In this document: positions 1 through 5,712 of the stretch, one piece after another
Layout of the letters: the number at the start of each line of letters is the position of its first letter
How positions within the stretch are numbered: the stretch's first letter is position 1
DNA from: Geoglobus sp.
GTDB lineage: Archaea; Halobacteriota; Archaeoglobi; Archaeoglobales; Archaeoglobaceae
Direction of reading: 5' to 3'
Assembly (NCBI GenBank): GCA_027019885.1
Contig: JALUWC010000539.1
Span: forward strand, 1 to 5,712
DNA: 5,712 nucleotides
Made by a program: the position numbers and the translations under genes
The notes under the pieces: generated by a model
Database searches by the model: none
The model's input: the letters and a program-made list of their open reading frames with translations, nothing else
What the model was told of the DNA's origin: nothing

Positions 1-234
1 GAGGTTGCTGTTGTCTCAGCTCCTGATTCTGAGAAGGGAGAGGTGCCGAAGGCTTACGTTGTGCTTAAGGAAGAGTATAAAGGTAAAGTGAGTCAGGAGG
101 AGCTGACAAAATTCTGCAAGGAAAGGCTTGCCCCATTCAAAGCACCGAGAAAGATTGAATTTCTAGATGAGATGCCGAAGAGCCCTGTAGGAAAAATATT
201 GCGGAGAGTTTTGAGGGAGAGAGAGTGGACTTGA
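1..234 (+). CDS. AMP-forming acyl-CoA synthetase (acyl-adenylate family), C-terminal fragment
   Basis: The reading frame is open from base 1 to the TGA at 232-234, giving the last 77 residues of a protein whose start lies outside the window. It matches the small mobile C-terminal domain of the ANL superfamily of adenylate-forming enzymes (acetyl-/acyl-CoA synthetases), which activate a carboxylic acid with ATP and transfer it to CoA. Visible signs are the GEVPKAYVVL strand (fragment residues 13-22), the LAPFKAPRKIEFLDEMPKS stretch (43-61) and the A10 motif PKSPVGKILRR (59-69), whose lysine at fragment residue 65 is the family's adenylation lysine. Family members usually exceed 500 residues, so most of the gene, including the ATP- and substrate-binding N-domain, is missing and the acyl substrate cannot be inferred. 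The GTG at 43 is an internal valine, not a start. Family call is secure; substrate unknown. Confidence 0.9.
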   Translation, partial: EVAVVSAPDSEKGEVPKAYVVLKEEYKGKVSQEELTKFCKERLAPFKAPRKIEFLDEMPKSPVGKILRRVLREREWT

Positions 235-242
235 TTACAAAA

Positions 243-260
243 TCTTTTTACCTATTTTTC
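243..260 (+). terminator. Candidate poly-T terminator after the acyl-CoA synthetase
   Basis: Two runs of five T residues (245-249 and 255-259) begin 10 bases after the stop codon. Archaeal RNA polymerase terminates at T-rich stretches in the non-template strand without needing a hairpin, and I see no stem-loop here. The position between one gene's stop and the next gene's promoter fits a terminator. Not proven by sequence alone. Confidence 0.5.
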
Positions 261-278
261 AGCTCCCACTCAATTAAC

Positions 279-293
279 GGGGAAAATTATTTA
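279..293 (+). promoter_or_regulatory. Candidate BRE/TATA promoter of the GYD-domain gene
   Basis: A purine-rich BRE-like stretch (GGGGAA, 279-284) runs into the AT-rich AAATTATTTA (284-293). With the usual archaeal spacing of about 25 bases from TATA centre to start site, transcription would begin near 314, giving a short leader of about 15 bases before the ATG at 330. The box differs from the ideal TTTAWATA, so confidence is moderate. Confidence 0.4.
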
Positions 294-329
294 CAGTTCC
301 ATCACCAAAATCAAACTGGGTGAACCAAA

Positions 330-617
330 ATGGGAGTATATGTTATTCTGTCAAAACTGACAGATGATGGAGCAAAAACCCTGCAAAAGAATCCTGAAAG
401 GGTTAAGGAGGTAAATGATGAGCTTGAAAGAATGGGAGTCAGAGTAATCCAGCAGTATGTTGTCTTTGGAGAGTACGATTTTGTGAACATAGTTGAGGCT
501 GAAAACAACATTGATGTTATGAAGGCAATGGTTGAGCTTGCAAGCAGAGGGACAATAAGAACGATCACGCTTCCTGCAGTGGAGGTTGATGAGTTTCTGA
601 GTTCTCTGAAATCTTAG
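330..617 (+). CDS. GYD-domain small protein, function unknown
   Basis: This encodes a 95-residue soluble protein with no signal peptide or membrane segment. The central motif GEYDFVNIVEAEN (residues 47-59) is characteristic of the GYD family (PF08734), named for its Gly-Tyr-Asp signature; here the tripeptide appears as G-E-Y-D. An N-terminal strand (YVILSKLTDDG), a helix rich in charged residues (about 16-35), the central strands and a second helix (about 61-73) suggest a compact alpha/beta fold like the ferredoxin-like dimeric barrels, which is inference. About 95 residues is normal for the family, so the gene looks complete. The ATG at 330 follows GGGTGA (318-323) by six bases, matching the archaeal anti-Shine-Dalgarno. 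Its apparent own promoter and T-rich end suggest a single-gene unit. Biochemical role is not known to me. Confidence 0.85.
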   Translation: MGVYVILSKLTDDGAKTLQKNPERVKEVNDELERMGVRVIQQYVVFGEYDFVNIVEAENNIDVMKAMVELASRGTIRTITLPAVEVDEFLSSLKS

Positions 618-620
618 CTG

Positions 621-636
621 TCCCTCTTTAATTTTA
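621..636 (+). terminator. Candidate T-rich terminator after the GYD gene
   Basis: A pyrimidine/T-rich stretch, with CTCTTTAATTTT at 624-635, starts a few bases after the TAG stop at 615-617. It contains a T3 and a T4 run and no clear hairpin. Archaeal termination at such tracts is common, but this one is weaker than the T5 pair upstream at 245-259. Confidence 0.35.
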
Positions 637-681
637 ATACCAAAAGTTTAATAATCCATTCTTCAAAACCAGTTCACTCCA

Positions 682-698
682 CGAAAAAAATTTAAATC
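682..698 (+). promoter_or_regulatory. BRE/TATA promoter of tRNA-Lys (and possibly the RNA polymerase operon)
   Basis: CGAAAAAAA (682-690) resembles the archaeal BRE and leads straight into TTTAAAT (691-697). The TATA centre near 694 lies 28 bases before the first tRNA nucleotide at 722, which places the predicted start at or just upstream of the tRNA 5' end. This is the best promoter-like element in the window. Because no comparable box is correctly spaced before rpoH, it may also drive the downstream polymerase genes; that extension is inference. Confidence 0.65.
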
Positions 699-721
699 GT
701 GTAAAGCTGGAGAAGTGAGGA

Positions 722-795
722 GGGCTCGTAGCTCAGCCAGGCAGAGCGACGGGCTTTTAACCCGTCGGTCGCGGGTTCAAATCCCGTCGAGCCCG
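722..795 (+). tRNA. tRNA-Lys, anticodon UUU
   Basis: A complete 74-nucleotide cloverleaf is visible. The acceptor stem pairs GGGCTCG (722-728) with CGAGCCC (788-794), with discriminator G at 795. The D arm pairs GCTC (731-734) with GAGC (744-747) and keeps the GG of the D loop (740-741). The anticodon stem pairs ACGGG (749-753) with CCCGT (761-765), with seven-base loop CTTTTAA, so the anticodon TTT is at 756-758 and reads AAA/AAG lysine codons. The T arm pairs GCGGG (771-775) with CCCGT (783-787), the outermost pair being G-U, around loop TTCAAAT. The internal A-box-like (729-741) and B-box-like (774-784) sequences are standard tRNA structure. There is no intron, and CCA is not encoded (TAC follows). 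It lies 25 bases before rpoH on the same strand. Confidence 0.97.
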
Positions 796-809
796 TACTA
801 TCCCTTTAA

Positions 810-814
810 GGAGG
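810..814 (+). promoter_or_regulatory. Shine-Dalgarno site that fixes the rpoH start
   Basis: GGAGG abuts an ATG at 815 with no spacer, but stands six bases before the second in-frame ATG at 821. The latter spacing is normal, so the site supports 821 as the start. It lies only 14 bases downstream of the tRNA 3' end, so any rpoH transcript cut at the tRNA 3' end would still keep it. Confidence 0.75.
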
Positions 815-820
815 ATGGGT

Positions 821-1051
821 ATGAAGATAAAGCTGCAGGATCACATTCTGGTTCCGAAACATGAGGTTCTCTCAAAAGAGGAAGCAGAAGAACTTTTAAA
901 AGCACTTGGAATAAGCAGGGAGAACTTGCCGAAGATGAAAGCAGATGATCCAATAGCAAAAGAAATCGGAGCCAAAAAAGGAGACATTGTAAGGATAACA
1001 AGAGAGGATGAGTTTACGGGTAAAAGTGTAGTATACAGGCTTGTGGTATGA
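821..1051 (+). CDS. rpoH: DNA-directed RNA polymerase subunit H (Rpo5)
   Basis: This encodes a 76-residue protein equivalent to the C-terminal domain of eukaryotic Rpb5; in the archaeal enzyme it sits in the lower jaw, contacting A''/A' near downstream DNA. Family features seen are DHILVPKHEVLS (residues 7-18), the LP-x-M/I-x-x-x-DP segment (36-44: LPKMKADDP), the GAKKGDIVRI turn and strand (50-59) and the C-terminal YRLVV (72-76). The length is typical for archaeal H. The start is taken at 821, not at the ATG at 815, because of Shine-Dalgarno spacing and because homologues begin close to this methionine. The loop before the last strand reads REDEFTG (61-67), where archaeal H and Rpb5 usually carry an R-x-S-x-T-A-G-like sequence, so it is somewhat divergent. 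It is the first protein gene of the H-B''-B'-A' operon. Confidence 0.95.
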   Translation: MKIKLQDHILVPKHEVLSKEEAEELLKALGISRENLPKMKADDPIAKEIGAKKGDIVRITREDEFTGKSVVYRLVV

Positions 1052-1095
1052 GTTTTGGGTTGGTTATTTCGGAATGTAAGGAAATTTTAAACTTA

Positions 1096-1102
1096 GAGGG
1101 TG
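1096..1102 (+). promoter_or_regulatory. Shine-Dalgarno site of rpoB2
   Basis: GAGGGTG ends six bases before the ATG at 1109. Two in-frame GTG codons (1100 and 1103) overlap this purine-rich site and so cannot be served by it, which favours 1109 as the start. Confidence 0.65.
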
Positions 1103-1108
1103 GTGTGT

Positions 1109-2578
1109 ATGATAGATAACAGAATTCTTGCCAGATCTTACTTCACTCATGAAAGGCTCGTTAAGCATCAGATCGATTCATACAACAGATTTGTAGACGA
1201 GGGATTGCAGAGGGTAATCAACGAGCAGGGTGTTATAGAGCTTGACATTGAGAACACTTATGTAAAGCTGGGCAAGATAGAGGTGGGACGACCTGTAATG
1301 AGAGAGGCTGATGGAACAGACACAGTCCTTTATCCGTCCATTGCCAGACTCAGAAATCTGACATATGCAGCTCCTCTTCACCTTCAATGTCAGGTTGTTG
1401 ATGAAGGTAAGGAGCTTGAAGAGGAGTGGGTAAGAGTGGGCATGCTTCCTGTAATGGTTAAATCAAAGATATGTAATCTCAGCAGTGTCGATCCTGTTAG
1501 TGTTGGAGAGGATCCGCTTGATCCCGGTGGTTACTTCATAGTAAACGGCACAGAAAGGGCTCTGATGACCTTGGAGGATTTAGCTCCGAACAAGATACTC
1601 TTGGAGAGAGAAGAGAGATACGGGGAGCCAATTGAGATGGCAAAGTGCTTTAGCCAGAAAAGTGGTTACAGAGCTTTAATTGTTGTTGAGAGAAACAAGA
1701 ACAACATTCTTGAAGTGACATTTCCTCAAATACCAAAGCCAATACACTTTGTAGTCATGATGAGGGCTCTCGGTATAGAGAGCGATCAGGAGATAGTGGA
1801 AATGGTTAGCGGTGATCCCGAGATAATGAAATTCATGCTGGAGAATGTCGAAATTGCGGAGGTTGAAACACATGAGGAGGCAATAGATTTCATTGGCAAA
1901 AGGGTTGCTCCAGGTCAGAGCAGAGAATACAGATTGCAGAGAGCCGAGCAGGTTATAGACCAGTACTTCCTGCCTCACATTGGCATTGAAAAAGAGGTGA
2001 GAAAGGCAAAGGCGTTCTTCCTTGCAAGGATGGCAGAGGCCGTTCTTGAGTTCTATCTTGGATACAGAGGAGAGGATGACAAGGATCACTACGCCAACAA
2101 GAGGTTGAAGCTTGCAGGAGATCTGATGGAGGAAATATTCAGAGTTGCATTTCTCAGACTCATAAAGGATGTGAAGTACCAGCTTGAAAGAGCTAAAGTC
2201 AGAGGGAGATCGATGAAAATGTCCACGGCTGTAAGAGCTGATGTGCTTACAGACAGAATAATGCACCCAATGGCAACTGGCAACTGGGTAGGAGGTAGAA
2301 CAGGAGTTTCACAGCTCATAGACAGGCACAACTATACCAGCATTCTTTCCCAGCTGAGAAGAGTTATCTCCCCATTATCAAGATCACAGCCCCATTTTGA
2401 GGCAAGAGATCTTCATCCAACTCAGTTTGGAAGGATCTGTCCAAGCGAAACTCCAGAAGGTCCAAACTGCGGTCTTGTAAAGAATTTCGCAGAGTATGCT
2501 GAGGTCAGCGTAGGAACAGATGAGGACGAGGTAAAAAGAGTGCTTCTCGGTCTTGGAATTGAGCCCATAAAGGGGTGA
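1109..2578 (+). CDS. rpoB2: DNA-directed RNA polymerase subunit B'' (N-terminal half of B, Rpo2)
   Basis: This 489-residue protein is the N-terminal half of the second-largest polymerase subunit, forming the protrusion, lobe and start of the fork next to the RNA-DNA hybrid. The N-terminus has the typical RSYF...[10 protein letters not shown] pattern (residues 9-26). Further family motifs are [13 protein letters not shown] (140-152), [17 protein letters not shown] (323-339), [12 protein letters not shown] (391-402) and the highly conserved block from RRVISPLSR through [20 protein letters not shown] (about 417-455), corresponding to the fork loop region of yeast Rpb2. The protein ends soon after this block, at the natural split site of B in methanogens, halophiles and Archaeoglobus, so it is a complete B'' and not a broken gene. 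The start at 1109 is chosen by Shine-Dalgarno spacing and homologous N-terminal length. It follows rpoH by 57 bases and precedes rpoB1 by 4. Confidence 0.97.
   Translation: MIDNRILARSYFTHERLVKHQIDSYNRFVDEGLQRVINEQGVIELDIENTYVKLGKIEVGRPVMREADGTDTVLYPSIARLRNLTYAAPLHLQCQVVDEGKELEEEWVRVGMLPVMVKSKICNLSSVDPVSVGEDPLDPGGYFIVNGTERALMTLEDLAPNKILLEREERYGEPIEMAKCFSQKSGYRALIVVERNKNNILEVTFPQIPKPIHFVVMMRALGIESDQEIVEMVSGDPEIMKFMLENVEIAEVETHEEAIDFIGKRVAPGQSREYRLQRAEQVIDQYFLPHIGIEKEVRKAKAFFLARMAEAVLEFYLGYRGEDDKDHYANKRLKLAGDLMEEIFRVAFLRLIKDVKYQLERAKVRGRSMKMSTAVRADVLTDRIMHPMATGNWVGGRTGVSQLIDRHNYTSILSQLRRVISPLSRSQPHFEARDLHPTQFGRICPSETPEGPNCGLVKNFAEYAEVSVGTDEDEVKRVLLGLGIEPIKG
2572..2578 (+). promoter_or_regulatory. 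Shine-Dalgarno site of rpoB1 overlapping the rpoB2 stop
   Basis: GGGGTGA contains the GGTGA core and includes the TGA stop of rpoB2 (2576-2578). The ATG at 2583 follows after four bases. A TTG at 2580 is in frame, but only one base from the site, so ATG is the likelier start. The overlap suggests that ribosomes finishing B'' can reinitiate on B'. Confidence 0.7.
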
Positions 2579-2582
2579 TTTG

Positions 2583-4397
2583 ATGAAAAAATGCAGGGTT
2601 TACGTTAATGGAGCGCTTGTTGGTTTTGTTGAGGATGGAGAAAAGCTTGCAGAAACCATCAGAAATATGAGAAGGAAAGGCAAGGTTAGCAATCAGGTTA
2701 ATGTTGTTTTCTACGCTGATTCAAATGAGGTTAGAATTAATACTGATGCTGGCAGGACAAGAAGACCTCTCATTGTTGTGAAAAATGGCAAGCCACTTGT
2801 AAATGAGGCAGACATAGAGAAGCTGAAAAAAGGTGAAATTGAGTTCGAGGATCTTGTCAGGCAGGGCAAAATAGAGTATCTTGACGCTGAGGAGGAGGAG
2901 AACGCCTACATTGCCATAAACGAGAATGCTCTGACTGAAGAACACACACATCTCGAGCTCGATCCGGCGTTGATTGTTGGGATATGCACAGGAAGCTTGC
3001 CATATCCTGAACATAACGCGAGTCCCAGAAACACGATGGGGGCAGCGATGATAAAGCAGAGCCTTGGACTGCCTTATTCCAATCTGAAATTCAGGGCCGA
3101 TACAAGGGGCCATTTGCTCCACTATCCCCAAAAACCAATTGTTGCCACAGACACCCAGATGGAAATAAAGTATGATGAAAGGCCAGCTGGCCAGAATTTT
3201 GTTGTTGCTGTTATAAGCTACGAGGGATACAACATTGAGGATGCACTGATCTTCAACAAAGCGAGCATTGAAAGAGGTCTGGGGAGATCGCACTTTTTCA
3301 GAACCTATGAAAGCGAGGAAATGAGATATCCTGGAGGACAGGAAGATAAATTCGAGATCCCACCGTCTGATGTCAATGGTTACAGAGGGGCTGAAGCTTA
3401 CATTCATCTTGATGAGGATGGCCTTGTCTTTCCTGAAACGGAGGTTGGGCCGGATGATGTTCTCATAGGAAAAACATCCCCTCCAAGATTTCTTGAGGAG
3501 CCGACAGAGCTCGGCATATCCCCACAAAAAAGAAGAGAGACATCAATAACAATGAGAAGCAATGAAAAAGGTATAGTTGATGCTGTGTTCCTGACTCTAT
3601 CCGAAAACGGCCAGAAGCTTGCAAAAGTGAGAGTTAGGGATCAGAGGATTCCTGAGCTTGGGGACAAGTTTGCGTCAAGACACGGGCAGAAGGGAGTTAT
3701 CGGGCTTATAGTTCCTGAAGAGAACATGCCATTCAGCGAGTCCGGCATTGTCCCTGACATGATAGTCAACCCCCACGCAATTCCATCGAGAATGACTGTA
3801 GGACATGTGCTTGAGATGATAGGGGGGAAGGTTGGTAGCTTGGAGGCAAGAAGAATTGATGGTACTCCATTCCATGGCGAGAAGGAAGATGATTTGAGGG
3901 CTGCTCTGATAAAATACGGTTTTTCCCATACAGGTAAAGAAGTGATGTATGATGGCATAACAGGAAAAAGGATAGTTGCTGACGTATTTGTCGGTGTGAT
4001 CTACTACCAGAAACTGTATCACATGGTGTCAAGCAAGATACACGCAAGAAGTAGAGGGCCGGTGCAGATTCTCACAAGACAGCCAACTGAAGGTAGAGCG
4101 AGGAAAGGTGGACTCAGATTTGGAGAAATGGAGAGAGATGTTCTTATCGGCCATGGAGCAGCTTTACTGCTGAAAGACAGACTTCTTGATGAGTCAGACA
4201 AGGTGGAAGTGTGGGTCTGCAACAAGTGCGGACATGTTGCAAACTACGATTTCAGAAGAAGGATTCCCTATTGCACGATATGCGATGATGACAGCGACAT
4301 CCACAAGATAGAGATGAGCTATGCCTTCAAACTGTTACTGGATGAGATGAAGTCGATGTTTGTTGTGCCAAGACTTGTGCTTGGAGATAAGGCATGA
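2583..4397 (+). CDS. rpoB1: DNA-directed RNA polymerase subunit B' (C-terminal half of B, Rpo2)
   Basis: This 604-residue protein is the C-terminal half of subunit B, carrying the wall, hybrid-binding and anchor regions and contributing to the active site. In order it shows [15 protein letters not shown] (residues 145-159); [17 protein letters not shown] (212-228), whose E219-D220 match the Rpb2 acidic pair near the second metal; [12 protein letters not shown] (360-371), whose K362 and K370 match the two nucleotide-/RNA-contacting lysines of Rpb2; [20 protein letters not shown] and onward to 411; and [18 protein letters not shown] (502-519). A zinc site near the C-terminus has C546, C549, C564 and C567 (C-x2-C...C-x2-C), all four present. 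No frameshift or missing key residue was seen. The gene starts 4 bases after rpoB2 and ends 9 bases before rpoA1; its product must assemble with B'' to form a functional B. Confidence 0.98.
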   Translation: MKKCRVYVNGALVGFVEDGEKLAETIRNMRRKGKVSNQVNVVFYADSNEVRINTDAGRTRRPLIVVKNGKPLVNEADIEKLKKGEIEFEDLVRQGKIEYLDAEEEENAYIAINENALTEEHTHLELDPALIVGICTGSLPYPEHNASPRNTMGAAMIKQSLGLPYSNLKFRADTRGHLLHYPQKPIVATDTQMEIKYDERPAGQNFVVAVISYEGYNIEDALIFNKASIERGLGRSHFFRTYESEEMRYPGGQEDKFEIPPSDVNGYRGAEAYIHLDEDGLVFPETEVGPDDVLIGKTSPPRFLEEPTELGISPQKRRETSITMRSNEKGIVDAVFLTLSENGQKLAKVRVRDQRIPELGDKFASRHGQKGVIGLIVPEENMPFSESGIVPDMIVNPHAIPSRMTVGHVLEMIGGKVGSLEARRIDGTPFHGEKEDDLRAALIKYGFSHTGKEVMYDGITGKRIVADVFVGVIYYQKLYHMVSSKIHARSRGPVQILTRQPTEGRARKGGLRFGEMERDVLIGHGAALLLKDRLLDESDKVEVWVCNKCGHVANYDFRRRIPYCTICDDDSDIHKIEMSYAFKLLLDEMKSMFVVPRLVLGDKA

Positions 4398-4402
4398 GGT
4401 GA
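4396..4402 (+). promoter_or_regulatory. Shine-Dalgarno site of rpoA1 overlapping the rpoB1 stop
   Basis: GAGGTGA is the closest match in this window to the archaeal anti-Shine-Dalgarno complement GGAGGTGA. It begins inside the rpoB1 stop codon (TGA, 4395-4397) and ends four bases before the ATG at 4407. This arrangement favours coupled translation of A' after B'. Confidence 0.75.
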
Positions 4403-4406
4403 GTTT

Positions 4407-5712
4407 ATGATTCCGAAAAGAATTGCAGGTATCAGATTTGAGGTTTTAAGTCCACGAGAGATAAGAAAAATGAGCGTTGTCAAAATCATCACTCCAGAAA
4501 CATACGATGATGATGGATTTCCGATTGAATTCGGGCTGATGGATCCGAGGCTTGGCGTTATTGATCCAGGTTTGAAATGCAGGACATGCGGCGGAAAGGC
4601 TGGAGAGTGTCCAGGACATTTCGGGCATATAGAGCTTGCAGCTCCGGTAATTCATGTGGGCTATGCAAAGCTATTAGCCAGACTTCTGAATGCAACATGC
4701 AGGGAATGTGGAAGAATTCTGATGAAAAATGAGAAGAGAGACAAGTATATTCAGAGAATTGACGAAAGGAAAAGGTTAGGTCAGGATTACGAAGATATAG
4801 TAAAGGAGGTCTTCAGGGTAACCAAAGGGGTCAAGAGGTGCCCTCACTGCGGGGTAGATCAGATGGAGATAAAGTTTGAGAAGCCAACATTTTTTTACGA
4901 AAGCGAGCACAGATTGACTCCCAAGGATGTGAGAGAGAGGCTTGAGAATATACCTGACGAGGATTTGCCAGCCTTCGGAATGGATTCACAGGCAGTCAGG
5001 CCAGAATGGATGGTCCTCACAGTTTTACCTGTTCCACCTGTGACTGTAAGACCATCAATCATCCTCGAAACCGGGCAGAGAAGTGAAGATGATCTGACAC
5101 ACAAGTTAGTTGACATAATAAGGATAAATCAGAGGTTTATGGAGAACAAGGAAGCTGGAGCACCCCAGCTAATTCTTGAAGACCTCTGGGAATTGCTACA
5201 ATATCATGTAACAACATATCTGGACAACGAGGTTTCAGGTATTCCACCTGCAAGGCACAGAAGTGGCAGGCCATTGAAAACTCTTGCACAGAGGCTCAAG
5301 GGTAAGGAAGGCAGATTTAGAGGAAGCCTTTCTGGAAAAAGAGTGAACTTCTCTGCAAGAACTGTGATCAGTCCTGACCCAAATCTCAGCATAAATGAGG
5401 TTGGTGTCCCGCAGGAAATAGCTGAAGAGCTGACAGTTCCAATATTTGTCACAGAAAAGAACATTGAGGAGGCGAGAGAGTTTATACTCAGAGACGAGCA
5501 TCCAAGGGCAAATTATGTGATAAGAGAGGATGGAAGGAGAATTAGAGTTATAGATACAAACAGAGATGAGCTTGCAGAGAAGCTCGAGCCGGGATGGGTT
5601 GTGGAAAGGCAGTTAATGGATGGAGACATCGTTCTCTTCAACAGACAACCATCATTGCACAGAATGAGTATCATGGCCCACTACGTGAGAGTTCTGCCAT
5701 ACAAGACATTCC
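4407..5712 (+). CDS. rpoA1: DNA-directed RNA polymerase subunit A' (N-terminal part of A, Rpo1N), cut by the window edge
   Basis: The frame is open from the ATG at 4407 to the right edge, giving 435 codons plus one base; archaeal A' is usually close to 900 residues, so roughly half is here. A' forms the clamp and much of the catalytic centre. The N-terminus [19 protein letters not shown] is typical. Clamp zinc ligands are complete: C58, C61, C68 and H71 in the C-x2-C-x6-C-x2-H site (ending CPGHFGH), and C98, C101, C145 and C148 in the second. Later come the switch/lid/rudder region with [19 protein letters not shown] (302-320) and [15 protein letters not shown] (321-335), and [13 protein letters not shown] (413-425), which directly precedes the active centre. 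The metal-binding NADFDGD motif should follow within about 20 residues but is outside the window. No internal stop or frameshift was seen. The downstream partner gene rpoA2 (A'') is expected but not visible. Confidence 0.97.
   Translation, partial: MIPKRIAGIRFEVLSPREIRKMSVVKIITPETYDDDGFPIEFGLMDPRLGVIDPGLKCRTCGGKAGECPGHFGHIELAAPVIHVGYAKLLARLLNATCRECGRILMKNEKRDKYIQRIDERKRLGQDYEDIVKEVFRVTKGVKRCPHCGVDQMEIKFEKPTFFYESEHRLTPKDVRERLENIPDEDLPAFGMDSQAVRPEWMVLTVLPVPPVTVRPSIILETGQRSEDDLTHKLVDIIRINQRFMENKEAGAPQLILEDLWELLQYHVTTYLDNEVSGIPPARHRSGRPLKTLAQRLKGKEGRFRGSLSGKRVNFSARTVISPDPNLSINEVGVPQEIAEELTVPIFVTEKNIEEAREFILRDEHPRANYVIREDGRRIRVIDTNRDELAEKLEPGWVVERQLMDGDIVLFNRQPSLHRMSIMAHYVRVLPYKTF

Noticed and set aside
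43..234. A 63-residue protein starting at GTG 43
   Set aside because: The frame continues upstream to base 1 with family-typical sequence, so 43 is an internal valine of the acyl-CoA synthetase fragment.
722..795. tRNA-Lys as an attachment site for an integrated element
   Set aside because: No integrase, no second copy of the tRNA 3' end and no composition change is visible; the flanks are housekeeping genes.
802..810. CTTTAAG-type TATA-like element before rpoH
   Set aside because: Transcription would begin near 832, inside the gene, past the start codon at 821.
798..1001. Minus-strand frame opposite rpoH
   Set aside because: It is a leucine/serine-rich shadow of the rpoH gene with no supporting features.
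1082..1091. TATA-like AAATTTTAAA before rpoB2
   Set aside because: A start site about 25 bases downstream would fall at or after the ATG at 1109, so it is not a usable promoter for this start.
1100..1108. GTG start codons at 1100 and 1103 for rpoB2
   Set aside because: Both lie within or directly next to the Shine-Dalgarno stretch; ATG 1109 has proper spacing and gives the usual N-terminal length.
1676..2266. 196-residue reading frame on the minus strand opposite rpoB2
   Set aside because: It is antisense to conserved B'' motifs, with low-complexity His/Cys/Leu-rich composition and no family signal.
2580..2582. TTG start codon for rpoB1
   Set aside because: It is one base from the end of the GGTGA core and next to an ATG at 2583 with better spacing.
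2721..3527. 268-residue reading frame on the minus strand opposite rpoB1
   Set aside because: It is fully antisense to highly conserved B' sequence, shows no recognisable domain and is explained by low stop frequency opposite a conserved gene.
3641..4225. Several overlapping minus-strand frames opposite the 3' half of rpoB1
   Set aside because: They overlap one another in different frames and lie opposite the catalytic region of B'; none has a recognisable motif.

Overview
This window comes from a euryarchaeon, most likely a thermophilic member of the Archaeoglobales or a methanogen relative. Three things point there: RNA polymerase subunit B is encoded as two genes (B'' then B'), the Shine-Dalgarno sites are of the archaeal GGAGGTGA type, and arginine and isoleucine codons are dominated by AGA/AGG and ATA. 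The genus is inference; no 16S or other marker is present.

Layout, all on the + strand. Bases 1-234 are the last 77 codons of an AMP-forming acyl-CoA synthetase, followed by T-runs that look like an archaeal terminator. A GYD-domain small protein (330-617) has its own candidate promoter and a T-rich end. An intergenic stretch of about 100 bases carries a good BRE/TATA promoter for a tRNA-Lys(UUU) at 722-795. Then comes the core RNA polymerase operon: rpoH (821-1051), rpoB2 encoding B'' (1109-2578), rpoB1 encoding B' (2583-4397) and rpoA1 encoding A' (4407 to the right edge, incomplete).

The four polymerase genes are packed closely (gaps of 57, 4 and 9 bases) and each has a Shine-Dalgarno site. 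Those of B' and A' overlap the stop codon of the gene before, which suggests translational coupling and balanced output of large subunits that assemble together. H sits in the jaw, B'' and B' together form one complete B subunit, and A' supplies the clamp and most of the active centre. The catalytic NADFDGD motif of A' lies just beyond the window, as A'' should also do.

The main point of interest is the tRNA-Lys only 25 bases upstream of rpoH. No convincing promoter is visible between them, so the tRNA may be the first gene of the polymerase transcription unit. I see no mobile element, CRISPR array, defence locus or previously undescribed system; this is mostly conserved housekeeping DNA.
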